In this document: positions 18,629 through 27,060 of the stretch, piece after piece
How the letters are laid out: every line of letters begins with the position of its first letter
Position numbering within the stretch: the first letter of the stretch is position 1
The notes under the pieces: model-generated
Seen by the model: the letters and a program-made list of their open reading frames with translations, nothing else
Told to the model about the DNA's origin: nothing
The model's database searches: none
Translations under genes and position numbers: made by a program
DNA from: an uncultured Saprospiraceae bacterium
Lineage (GTDB): Bacteria > Bacteroidota > Bacteroidia > Chitinophagales > Saprospiraceae
Direction of reading: 5' to 3'
Length of the DNA stretch: 64,000 bases
Assembly: GCA_938007965.1 (NCBI GenBank)
Contig: CALLMH010000040.1
Location: 1 to 64,000 of the forward strand

Positions 18629-19864
18629 TTACCTAGTCAAACCTTCGAACAACCAATTGGCTACTGCCTGTCTATTTGATTCTATTAGGATTCTTTTGTG
18701 ATCGCTTTTGTTTCTTATATTAGCCAGCTCTACGAATACTGTAGTTGGTTGTGTATAATTAATCACGTATAATCCTCTTGATTTTACCGTACCTTTATAT
18801 CCTCTTCCTGCTTGGTATTTATCGTATTTTTCTTGAAATGTATCTCTGATTTTTTTTACGAGTTTTTTGCCATGCTTACTTTTCTTATGATGATAGAAGA
18901 ATACATCTTGTTTTTTAGATGCGCTATTACTATCTACATGAAGAAATATCGCTACTTGATCTTCGTACTTTATTCCTTTTGCTTTGTAAGATCTGTACAG
19001 TCTGTTGATCTCAGCCGCTCTTTGGACTAGACGTGCCTTTTGTCTTCGTGGAATCTTTTTGCCCATACATCTTTCGTCATAGTCGCATTTGAGAAGTTTC
19101 CCATCTCTAATACCATCATTTGGATCCTGTATGATGATGTGTACTTTTGCACCATGTTGCATGAGATCGCGAGCCAGTCTTAGAGAGATATCGTAGGCAT
19201 ATTCATCTTCGCATAGATCTTTGTTATCCAAGCAGTCATTACACATCGCTCCGGGATCTGGTCCACCATGTCCTGCGACGATATAGTACACTTTATTTTT
19301 TAGAGATCGGTCCATTACATTGACCTTTGCGTATTTCTCGCCAAATAGGCCGACGTATAAGTTATTCTTATCTGTTTTCTTGGTCGTATTTATTTTAGGT
19401 GCGGGTATTTTAGATTGAGGTTTGTTGGATTTTACTTTCTCTATGTTTGCGGTTTCTGGACCTGCACAGTGGATTTCATGATAAGGAACCCAAAGGATTT
19501 TACTTGCTTTATAGTCTGTTTTTCTTGCTCCTTTTTTAAGAATACCTTCATTATACTTCTTTATTCTTACCGCTTTTTCCCAATTATCTTCTCCGATTGT
19601 AGAGCGAATACTTTTATCATTGTAGGTGTAGATGTAGATTGGAAGTTTATAGCTTTTATGTGTAAGTAGCACAGACTTATCAGTGAGATCGTTCAGTTCT
19701 AGAAATTTTTCTTTATTACAAGGATGGATCATCAGATTGTATTTTCTGAGCAAAGCGTATATGCCTTCTCCTTTTTCAGGTTTTACATCATGAAAGTATG
19801 GTGCATCTGCAGAAACATCGAATGCAAAAAACAGTATAAAAAAACTTAGAAAAATCCGATTCAT
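18629..19864 (-). CDS. N-acetylmuramoyl-L-alanine amidase (Amidase_3)
   Basis: 411 residues with a signal peptide (about 1-19). The N-terminal part has a LysM-like stretch (EGIYALLRKYNL) and the C-terminal half (about 190-411) is a zinc amidase: the first ligand histidine in AGHGGPDPGA, the glutamate in CEDEYAYD, a histidine in IFLHVDSNSA and the catalytic glutamate in VFVELANIRN. It cleaves the lactyl-L-Ala bond of peptidoglycan, for cell separation. A cysteine-rich insertion (MCNDCLDNKDLC and later KCDYDERC) surrounds the active site, probably disulphides. A TACTTTTG promoter box (19893-19900) lies upstream. Confidence 0.85.
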   Translation of the reverse strand: MNRIFLSFFILFFAFDVSADAPYFHDVKPEKGEGIYALLRKYNLMIHPCNKEKFLELNDLTDKSVLLTHKSYKLPIYIYTYNDKSIRSTIGEDNWEKAVRIKKYNEGILKKGARKTDYKASKILWVPYHEIHCAGPETANIEKVKSNKPQSKIPAPKINTTKKTDKNNLYVGLFGEKYAKVNVMDRSLKNKVYYIVAGHGGPDPGAMCNDCLDNKDLCEDEYAYDISLRLARDLMQHGAKVHIIIQDPNDGIRDGKLLKCDYDERCMGKKIPRRQKARLVQRAAEINRLYRSYKAKGIKYEDQVAIFLHVDSNSASKKQDVFFYHHKKSKHGKKLVKKIRDTFQEKYDKYQAGRGYKGTVKSRGLYVINYTQPTTVFVELANIRNKSDHKRILIESNRQAVANWLFEGLTR

Positions 19865-19892
19865 AATAATATTTCAAATATTGAGACTCTGA

Positions 19893-19900
19893 CAAAAGTA
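19893..19900 (-). promoter_or_regulatory. Bacteroidota -7 box for the amidase gene
   Basis: On the minus strand the octamer reads TACTTTTG, matching TAnnTTTG, about 29 bases before the amidase ATG. No clear -33 TTG at standard spacing was found. Confidence 0.5.
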
Positions 19901-20061
19901 AAACAAATTACAATAAAACGTAATATGTTACACTCTTTTATTTAGGCGTTTATCGTATTTTATTGATTTTAGATATTTTTTATTCGCTTCTGATTGTAAA
20001 CAAACGACTGCGAATCATAGAAGATTGTAACACGAGATCAACCTTATTGTAATTGGGAATG

Positions 20062-20069
20062 TATATTTG
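20062..20069 (+). promoter_or_regulatory. Bacteroidota -7 box very close to ccmB
   Basis: TATATTTG, a full match to TAnnTTTG, ends four bases before the ccmB ATG at 20074. If used, the transcript would be leaderless or nearly so. No good -33 box is visible. Confidence 0.45.
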
Positions 20070-20073
20070 CATT

Positions 20074-20730
20074 ATGAATATAGTGCATATTTGGGCAATT
20101 ATTAAGAAAGATATCGATATTGAACTTCGTCAGAAGTATGCGATCGGTGGGACTTTTTTGTTTGCGATTACCTCTGCATATATTATCTATAAATCATTTG
20201 GAGAGTTGAAGGCGATGGAGTGGAATATTCTTGTATGGATCATAGTGCTCTATGCTGGCTTGAATGCAATCGTCAAGTCATTTATACAAGAGAAAAAAGA
20301 AACTTACCTCTATTACTACTCATTATTTGGACCTTTGGAAGTAATAGTGGCTAAGTTAATTTATAATTATTTATTCACTATATTTCTTTCGTTTGCTGTG
20401 ATTGGAGTATTCTCTGTTCTTCTGGGAAATCCAATAGAAGATGTTGGATTATTTATAAAAGCATTATTTCTCGGGGCATTGGGGATATCATCAGTTTTTA
20501 CTTTTGTGTCTTCCGTTTCTGGATCTAGTAGTTCAAGTTCCACGATGATGTCTATCTTAGCTTTGCCATTAGTATTGCCGAGTGTGCTGATTATGGAGCG
20601 GACGACGGCGGTAGCCATGCGATTGATAAATGATAGTGAAATATATGAAGATCTGATGATCTTAGGTGGGATTGATTTGTTATTGATTGGGATGATCATT
20701 TTGATTTTTCCTGGATTATGGAAAGAGTGA
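20074..20730 (+). CDS. ccmB: Haem exporter subunit CcmB
   Basis: 218 residues from ATG 20074; a TTG start at 20053 is less likely because no ribosome site or homology supports the extra residues. Six hydrophobic helices and the N-terminal IKKDIDIELRQKYAIGG, typical of CcmB, the permease component of the CcmAB ABC transporter used in system I cytochrome c maturation. The FGPLEVIVAKL segment is also characteristic. CcmA is not in this window. ccmC follows 15 bases later, so the two are surely co-transcribed. Confidence 0.88.
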   Translation: MNIVHIWAIIKKDIDIELRQKYAIGGTFLFAITSAYIIYKSFGELKAMEWNILVWIIVLYAGLNAIVKSFIQEKKETYLYYYSLFGPLEVIVAKLIYNYLFTIFLSFAVIGVFSVLLGNPIEDVGLFIKALFLGALGISSVFTFVSSVSGSSSSSSTMMSILALPLVLPSVLIMERTTAVAMRLINDSEIYEDLMILGGIDLLLIGMIILIFPGLWKE

Positions 20731-20745
20731 TTTTAATATAGATAT

Positions 20746-21819
20746 ATGAGACAAAACTGGTGGAAGTTTCTTGGGATAGCGATACTTATTTATACAGTAA
20801 TCGTAGGAATGTCTACGCCACTTAAGCCGGGTGTACTGCGTATCGATTCATTGTCTGTCGGCCAAGGTGATAATAATGCTTCCATCACGCATGGAGAGAC
20901 ACATAAGTTCAGAGTCAAAGGATACAATACGAATTTCTTGGATAATGATAATAGGGCATGGTTGAAGTTAGATTCTATAGGATCGGTAAAGGCGAAAGCT
21001 GTGAATGTTATCAACGATACAGAAATTGATTTGACCTTTGATATTCCAAATCATTTTCCAGCGAGAGATACTTTTGAATCACTTACATTGGTATTGCATA
21101 ATACTGAAGATGGAGCTGCCATATTACCCGATGCTGTTTTCGTGAAGAGTGATCTGACTGATATTGAAAATAATGCCGAATGGAAAATAAATCCAATCTC
21201 CAATCTTACAGATAAGACGGGTATGCAGTTCCCATACCGATCTGTGTTGCATGAGACGATCAGGAATACATTCTTCCATATACCATTATGGTTTTCCATG
21301 TTTATCCTACTTATTGTTTCATTGGTATACAGCGTCAAATATCTCAGGTCTGGAAATCTAAAGCATGATATATATGCATCGGCCATGGTCAATGTCGCAG
21401 TTCTATTTGGTATATTAGGAATTATCACAGGGTCGCTTTGGGCGAAATACACCTGGGGTACATTCTGGACTACCGACGTGAAGCTCAATATGTCTACTGT
21501 GGCAATGCTCATCTATGTGGCGTCTTTGATACTTAGAAGTAGTATCAATGATATTGATAGAAGAGCAAAACTTTCTGCCAGCTATAATATTTTCGCTTTT
21601 GCGGCATTGATCCCGCTGGTATTTATCATTCCTAGGTTGACGGATAGTCTACATCCAGGAAATGGCGGAAACCCTGCACTAGGAGGAGAAGACATGGAGA
21701 ATACACTCAGGATGGTTTTCTATCCAGCGATCATGGGATTTACATTGCTAGGACTGTGGATGTCGAGTACGCTTATCAGGTACGAATTAATCAAGGATAA
21801 GTGGATGACTAGAAAGTAA
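20746..21819 (+). CDS. ccmC: CcmC/CcsA-family haem-handling protein with extra N-terminal domain
   Basis: 357 residues. The C-terminal part (about 170-357) has six helices and the tryptophan-rich haem motif W232-AKYTWGTFW-T-TD244, with flanking histidines in FFHIP (His178) and SLHPG (His303) that fit the two haem-ligand positions of CcmC. An N-terminal helix (about 8-20) followed by some 140 residues of beta-rich soluble sequence is added; usual CcmC proteins lack it. The added part would lie in the periplasm. It follows ccmB by 15 bases. Confidence 0.85.
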   Translation: MRQNWWKFLGIAILIYTVIVGMSTPLKPGVLRIDSLSVGQGDNNASITHGETHKFRVKGYNTNFLDNDNRAWLKLDSIGSVKAKAVNVINDTEIDLTFDIPNHFPARDTFESLTLVLHNTEDGAAILPDAVFVKSDLTDIENNAEWKINPISNLTDKTGMQFPYRSVLHETIRNTFFHIPLWFSMFILLIVSLVYSVKYLRSGNLKHDIYASAMVNVAVLFGILGIITGSLWAKYTWGTFWTTDVKLNMSTVAMLIYVASLILRSSINDIDRRAKLSASYNIFAFAALIPLVFIIPRLTDSLHPGNGGNPALGGEDMENTLRMVFYPAIMGFTLLGLWMSSTLIRYELIKDKWMTRK

Positions 21820-21838
21820 TCGTCTAAATATATTGGTA

Positions 21839-23173
21839 ATGAAGAATAGTCAAATACCAAAAATACCCAATTGGAAAGTATTGATAAATCTTGCTTCTAT
21901 ATTGGAGAACCCACTGATTTTTCATAAGAAACAGTTCGATCAGGTAGGAGACAGTTTTCAAGTCAGTTCACTAGGGGGACATTTCTTTATTATCACGAGA
22001 GATGCTGATTTTATCACACATATACTGCAGCGAAATCATAAGAATTATGAAAAGTCATCTTTACAGACGGTTGATGTAGCTCGCTATATCGGTAAGGGAC
22101 TATTGACTACGAATGGCGATCAATGGCTTACACACAGGAGGATGATTCAACCAGGATTTGGAAGAAAAAAACTCCTTTCGCTTTTTGAAACGATTAATAT
22201 TGCGATCAAGCAGCAATTATCAAATATCGAAAATGGGACGTCACAAGATGTATATCCTTTGATGTCAGATCTTGCATTTCAAGTAGTGGCACAAGGACTG
22301 TTCAGCAATAGTAATATCCGTAAACGGATGGCTAGATTACAGCAGATAACTTATGATGCTCAACAGATGCTCATCAAAGAACTGCGACAACCGTATCTGA
22401 AGTGGTGGTTTAATCTTTCTGGTAGAATAAAGAAGCATCTAGATATGGGCGTGGAAGCACGCCAGCTACTTATGCAATTAGTGGATGAGCGTAGAGCGTC
22501 TGGAGAGGAGAAAGATGATTTGCTAGACATGTTGTTATCAGCTCGGTATGAAGATGGAGAGCCAATGTCCGATCAGCAGTTGATGGATGAGGTATTGATA
22601 TTATTTACTGCAGGGCATGAGACTACAGCAAATGCATTGAGTTTTGTCCTGTTTCATATTGCCATTAATCAGGAAGTACAAGAGAAGGCCTATCAAGTAG
22701 TGCAAGAAAATATTAACCTAGAAGACAATCTATCGGATGCATTTTCAAAACTGTCCTATATCAAGTATTGTATTGAAGAAGCTATGCGGCTATATCCGCC
22801 TGCATATATTATAGATAGGGTAGCGATAGATGACGATGTATACAATGGTACCAATATCCCAAAAGGAACGATGATCTTGAGTTCTATATACGAAATTCAG
22901 AGAGACGATAGGTATTGGACAGATAGTTTGATCTTTGATCCTGAAAGGTTTGAAGAGGAAAATAAGCAAGAAAGTAAAGGGAGATATTACCCATTCGGTG
23001 CAGGACCACGCATGTGTGTAGGGAATCACTTCGCTATGTTTGAGATGATGCTTACGATATATCATGTGTTGAAAAAATATAGATTGTCGACTTCTATGGA
23101 TAGAGTAGATATAGTGCCATTGGTGACATTGAAGCCCAAGAAAGTAAATGTGAAATTTGAATTGAGAGGATGA
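21839..23173 (+). CDS. Cytochrome P450
   Basis: 444 residues from ATG 21839, 19 bases after ccmC; a TTG two codons earlier is possible. Diagnostic motifs: I-helix AGHETTAN (oxygen activation), K-helix EAMR (ExxR), and the haem-thiolate loop FGAGPRMCVGNHFA with the ligand cysteine near residue 390. It is a soluble class of bacterial P450 without a fused reductase, so it needs separate electron donors. A ferredoxin reductase and 2Fe-2S ferredoxin at 49-51 kb are candidates. The substrate is unknown: fatty acid, terpenoid or carotenoid hydroxylation are possibilities. Its place between ccmC and ccmD is unusual. Confidence 0.92.
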   Translation: MKNSQIPKIPNWKVLINLASILENPLIFHKKQFDQVGDSFQVSSLGGHFFIITRDADFITHILQRNHKNYEKSSLQTVDVARYIGKGLLTTNGDQWLTHRRMIQPGFGRKKLLSLFETINIAIKQQLSNIENGTSQDVYPLMSDLAFQVVAQGLFSNSNIRKRMARLQQITYDAQQMLIKELRQPYLKWWFNLSGRIKKHLDMGVEARQLLMQLVDERRASGEEKDDLLDMLLSARYEDGEPMSDQQLMDEVLILFTAGHETTANALSFVLFHIAINQEVQEKAYQVVQENINLEDNLSDAFSKLSYIKYCIEEAMRLYPPAYIIDRVAIDDDVYNGTNIPKGTMILSSIYEIQRDDRYWTDSLIFDPERFEEENKQESKGRYYPFGAGPRMCVGNHFAMFEMMLTIYHVLKKYRLSTSMDRVDIVPLVTLKPKKVNVKFELRG

Positions 23174-23345
23174 AAATGAGATAATTTAAGTAGGAGACTG
23201 TAAATGAAAAATGTCATCCATATAGTTGTATAATTAGAAAAATAAACGATTTTCGTATTATTATAATTCGTAATAGGTTGATTGGAAAAAGTATCTTTTT
23301 ATACCTGCCCTAGAATATGAAGGGGGTAATTAAATTTATCATAGG

Positions 23346-23422
23346 AAATCACACTTTGTACCCCATGATTTTATTGTGTTTGTGTGCAAAGTCGGCTAAA
23401 TTTAGTCAGAGGAGTGTGATTT
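23346..23422 (+). promoter_or_regulatory. Candidate structured leader upstream of ccmD-gdh
   Basis: In the 313-base gap after the P450 gene, a perfect 10-base inverted repeat AAATCACACT (23346-23355) / AGTGTGATTT (23413-23422) encloses 57 bases. Inside are a competing pair ACTTTG (23353-23358) / CAAAGT (23387-23392) that overlaps the outer arm, and a 10-base palindrome CTAAATTTAG (23396-23405). Mutually exclusive pairings suggest a regulatory RNA leader or an operator. The ccmD ATG follows 64 bases downstream. No known riboswitch class is recognised. Confidence 0.4.
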
Positions 23423-23486
23423 ATTAGAAAAATCAATTCTTCTAAGACAGTATATTTTGAACACTTAAATCAAAGAAAACGAGTAA

Positions 23487-23705
23487 ATGAAAAAGCAGAA
23501 TATAATAATTACAGTATTGTCGATGTTTATTTGTTCGACTACGTTAAGTGCAGAAAGTGGAGCGGTAGATTTTTTGAGATCTACGGGTAAAATTTACTCC
23601 GTGATAGCAGTAATAGTAGTGGTGCTGATAGGCATTGGATATTTTCTTTATAAAATTGATAATAAGCTAACCAAACTTGAAAATCAAATAAATAATGAGC
23701 AGTAA
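23487..23705 (+). CDS. ccmD: CcmD family protein
   Basis: 72 residues: a cleavable or retained N-terminal signal (about 1-22), then the characteristic FLRSTGKIYSVIAVIVVVLIG helix start and a short basic/coiled tail (YKIDNKLTKLENQI). This matches the Bacteroidota type of CcmD, a small membrane protein that helps release haem-loaded CcmE from CcmABC. It overlaps the following gdh gene by 11 bases, so translation is likely coupled. It is separated from ccmB-ccmC by the P450 gene. Confidence 0.8.
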   Translation: MKKQNIIITVLSMFICSTTLSAESGAVDFLRSTGKIYSVIAVIVVVLIGIGYFLYKIDNKLTKLENQINNEQ

Positions 23706-25116
23706 ACAAGCAAGTTTTTTTGAAAGTGTACAGCGTAACTTTGATAAGGCCGCGATTCACACAGGTCTCCCTAAGGGATTGACAGATCAGATCAAAGCAT
23801 GTAATGCAGTCTACCAAATGAGATTCCCCGTAAAAATAGGGAGTGGGTATGAAGTAATAGAAGCATATCGTGTACAGCACAGTCATCACAGATCTCCGAC
23901 CAAAGGTGGTATTAGATTCTCTAGTCACGTAAACCAAGATGAGGTTATGGCATTGGCGGCACTCATGACATATAAGTGTGCTATTGTGGATGTACCATTT
24001 GGCGGTGCGAAAGGAGGTGTGAAAGTAAGTCCTAGGGCTTATAATTCCGCTCAACTAGAAAGGATCACTAGAAGATATACTGTAGAGTTGATCCGTAAGA
24101 ATTTCATAGGACCATCTGTAGATGTACCCGCGCCAGATTATGGAACAGGCGAGCGAGAGATGGCTTGGATCTTAGATACCTACCAACAATTCAAAGGGGG
24201 TGGAGAGATTGATTCTGCGGGTTGTGTCACAGGAAAGCCAGTAAATCAGAACGGGATACAAGGAAGAACGGAGGCAACAGGTAGAGGTGTCTTCTATGGT
24301 CTGAGAGAATTCTGTGACCAGAAAGCTGAAATGAAAAAACTCGGTCTTTCACCAGGGATAGAAGGTAAGACTATGGTCATCCAAGGTCTTGGAAATGTGG
24401 GTTCTTATGCGGGTCTGATTTCTCAGGAAGAAGGTGGAGTCAAAGTCATCGCAGTTGCAGAAATGGAAGGTACGATCATAGATAAGGATGGTCTTGATAT
24501 TCCTTCATTGATAGCCTTCAGGAAGTCTACAGGCTCAATTCTCGGTTTTCCAGGATCAAAAACATTGGACAATCCTAAGGACTGGATCAAAGTAGAATGC
24601 GATATCTTACTTCCGGCAGCGCTAGAGTCCCAAATCAGAAAAGACAATGCCAAGCTTGTGAAGGCTAAGATCATAGGCGAAGCGGCAAACGGACCTATTA
24701 CAGCAGATGGAGAGGACATATTACTGAAAAAGGGAGTAGTCATCATCCCTGACATGTACTTGAATGCAGGTGGTGTAACAGTTTCATATTTTGAGTGGTT
24801 GAAGAATCTATCCCATATGCGTTTTGGAAGGATGGAAAAAAGATTCAATCAAAATAAAAATTTGGCTATGATCTCCACTGTGGAGAAGTTGACAGGCAAG
24901 AAATTAACAGCAAGAGAAAAAGCACAAATCGCTAGAGGAGCAGATGAAGTAGATCTTGTAAGATCAGGTCTAGAAGAGACAATGGTCAACTCATTCTATC
25001 AGATCCACGATACATTTAGAAAGAAAAAGAAAATCGAGGATTATAGAACTGCAGCTTTTGTGACAGCACTCAATAAAGTGGCAAATGATTATATTACCCT
25101 TGGTGTATTTCCATAG
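23695..25116 (+). CDS. gdh: Glutamate dehydrogenase (Glu/Leu/Phe/Val family)
   Basis: 473 residues. The substrate-binding region reads HRSPTKGGIRFS, the catalytic lysine is in VDVPFGGAKGG, the catalytic aspartate in DVPAPDYGT, and the Rossmann domain shows QGLGNVGSYAG. It should interconvert glutamate with 2-oxoglutarate and ammonia. A stretch after the catalytic domain (VTGKPVNQNGIQGRTEATGRG) is the standard hinge. The start ATG lies within the end of ccmD. Cofactor preference (NAD or NADP) is not decided by eye. A strong terminator follows at 25144. Confidence 0.92.
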   Translation: MSSKQASFFESVQRNFDKAAIHTGLPKGLTDQIKACNAVYQMRFPVKIGSGYEVIEAYRVQHSHHRSPTKGGIRFSSHVNQDEVMALAALMTYKCAIVDVPFGGAKGGVKVSPRAYNSAQLERITRRYTVELIRKNFIGPSVDVPAPDYGTGEREMAWILDTYQQFKGGGEIDSAGCVTGKPVNQNGIQGRTEATGRGVFYGLREFCDQKAEMKKLGLSPGIEGKTMVIQGLGNVGSYAGLISQEEGGVKVIAVAEMEGTIIDKDGLDIPSLIAFRKSTGSILGFPGSKTLDNPKDWIKVECDILLPAALESQIRKDNAKLVKAKIIGEAANGPITADGEDILLKKGVVIIPDMYLNAGGVTVSYFEWLKNLSHMRFGRMEKRFNQNKNLAMISTVEKLTGKKLTAREKAQIARGADEVDLVRSGLEETMVNSFYQIHDTFRKKKKIEDYRTAAFVTALNKVANDYITLGVFP

Positions 25117-25143
25117 AGGTAGTTTAATTCTGAAAATATTTAT

Positions 25144-25180
25144 GGCAACTCAATGTATATTGGGTTGCCTTTTTTATTTT
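25144..25180 (+). terminator. Rho-independent terminator after gdh
   Basis: 11-base-pair stem (25144-25154 with 25159-25169, one G-U pair), GTAT loop, then TTTTTTATTTT. It lies 27 bases past the gdh stop. Confidence 0.9.
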
Positions 25181-25382
25181 ATGTAAGGTCTATGTGTAGG
25201 GATGTAAAGAAGTAAGGGCACGTTCTGAACTCTGGTAATTTATAAAGTTACTGCAACAAGTTATATTGGCCTTAGTCAGTGTAGTTTTACGGATATCTCT
25301 ATTTACTAATATTACAATGATTGTCAAACAGCCTAATTCTGATTGATTACGTTATATACACACAAGCAAAAAATACATCATC

Positions 25383-25841
25383 ATGAGAAATATTGCGCTA
25401 TTGTTTTCCACTGTCCTGTTCATGTTTCTCATTACTTCCTGCGAATGCACAAAGGTGGAGTGTGCTGGAAATCCATTTATATATATAGATATTATTGATC
25501 GCGATACGGAAGAGAGTCAATTATTCGGACCTAATCCTACATTAAATATATCTGATGTAAATGTATTTTCTCAAGAAAATGGAGAGACGATCAGCTATTC
25601 CACAGTTGAATTCTCGAAAGAGTCAGTCAGTTCTGACCCATTTCTAATTGTTCTGATCGATAACCTAATGAGTGATTCTATATTCATTAGTACTGGAAAT
25701 AACACTATGGATACTCTAATACTGACAACTACTTTTTTACCTGAGTCAACTTGTTGTGATGAGACTCGAAGTATTGATAATGTGAGATATCAAGGCCTCG
25801 AATACTTGTTTAATGAATGGCCAATTCGGATACTAAGATAA
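25383..25841 (+). CDS. Hypothetical lipoprotein
   Basis: 152 residues with a lipoprotein signal and lipobox LITSC (Cys20). Cysteines follow at once (CECTKVEC) and again near the C-terminus (STCCDE). The mature domain looks beta-rich. No family recognised. It stands alone, converging with oadB 15 bases away. Confidence 0.6.
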   Translation: MRNIALLFSTVLFMFLITSCECTKVECAGNPFIYIDIIDRDTEESQLFGPNPTLNISDVNVFSQENGETISYSTVEFSKESVSSDPFLIVLIDNLMSDSIFISTGNNTMDTLILTTTFLPESTCCDETRSIDNVRYQGLEYLFNEWPIRILR

Positions 25842-25856
25842 TAGCGTGTACTTTTT

Positions 25857-27059
25857 TTAACTCAAAAACGAAATCAATACTCCAGCTGCAACGGCCGAGC
25901 CAATCACCCCAGATATATTACTACTCATCGCATATTGAAGAATATGATTTTTGGGATCGACCTTGAGAGCGATCTCATTGGCTACTCTAGAAGCCATAGG
26001 TACGGCACTTAGCCCTGTAGCTCCAATTAGAGGATTGATTTTCTTCTTGTTGAATAAATTATAAACTTTTACCGCCATTATACCTCCAAGTATCGAAATA
26101 GCAAATGCTATAAATCCCCCTGCAATAATGAATAATGTATCCTTATTCAAAAAGGACTGCGCGGTCATCGTAGCACCTACTGTAAGTCCTAAGAATATAG
26201 TAGCAGTATTCATGATCGTTTCACTAGCTGCATGCGCCAGTCGAGATGTGTCAGTTCCTATCTCCTTGATCAGATTGCCGAAAAGTAACATCCCAACTAA
26301 TGGTACAGAAGAGGGAACTAATAAAGAAACCATAGTCGCCAATACGATCGGAAAGATGATCTTGAGCGTCTTGAGATCTTTGATTTTGGTCTTGCTAGGG
26401 TAGAGTCTATCTTGCTCTTTCATATTAATAGCAAGTTCCTTCTTACTTACTGATAACTTCACTATAAATGGAATAATGACAGGAACTAATGCCATATATG
26501 AATAAGCCGCTATGGCTATGGGGCCGAGTAAGTGAGGCGCTAGTTTGATCGATGTATAGATAGCGGTAGGTCCGTCAGCGCCACCAATAATACCTAGTGC
26601 CGCGGCTTCTTTTAGCGAATAGCCTAGTGCGACTGCTGTTATCAATACACTGAATATTCCAATCTGAGCGGCTGCACCGAAGAAAGCAAGTCTTAGGTTT
26701 CTGAGCATGGGGCCAAAGTCAGTCATCGCACCGACACCTAGAAAGATTAGCGGTGGAAGGAGTCCTGTCTTTATCAGCATGTAATATAGCATGTTCATTA
26801 TACCATATTCTTTAGCAATCTGTACAATGGAGAGTTCTTTGAGTGCATTATCCGATAATTGAACAACGGCCATATCTCCGCCTGGAAAATTGGCTAATAA
26901 TACACCGAAGGCAATTGGTACCAATAATAGAGGTTCATACTTCTTCTTTATTCCTAAATACAAAAGGAAGAAAGCCAGGGCTAGCATGACCAATGTCAAT
27001 GGAGAATTGACCAAGTCTCCAAAAGCTGTCATTTCATACAGTTTCTTTAGAATCTCCAT
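25857..27059 (-). CDS. oadB: Sodium-translocating oxaloacetate decarboxylase, beta subunit
   Basis: 400-residue polytopic protein with about nine to eleven membrane helices. GGADGPTAIYTSIKLAPHLLG carries the key aspartate of the sodium/proton channel, and the second conserved block is near NTATIFLGLTVGATMTAQ. The beta subunit decarboxylates carboxybiotin and moves sodium ions outward. Its start lies one base after the oadA stop, so the two are one operon. The N-terminus resembles GcdB/OadB/MmdB proteins. The substrate (oxaloacetate) is inferred from oadA. Confidence 0.9.
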   Translation of the reverse strand: MEILKKLYEMTAFGDLVNSPLTLVMLALAFFLLYLGIKKKYEPLLLVPIAFGVLLANFPGGDMAVVQLSDNALKELSIVQIAKEYGIMNMLYYMLIKTGLLPPLIFLGVGAMTDFGPMLRNLRLAFFGAAAQIGIFSVLITAVALGYSLKEAAALGIIGGADGPTAIYTSIKLAPHLLGPIAIAAYSYMALVPVIIPFIVKLSVSKKELAINMKEQDRLYPSKTKIKDLKTLKIIFPIVLATMVSLLVPSSVPLVGMLLFGNLIKEIGTDTSRLAHAASETIMNTATIFLGLTVGATMTAQSFLNKDTLFIIAGGFIAFAISILGGIMAVKVYNLFNKKKINPLIGATGLSAVPMASRVANEIALKVDPKNHILQYAMSSNISGVIGSAVAAGVLISFLS

Positions 27060-27060
27060 A

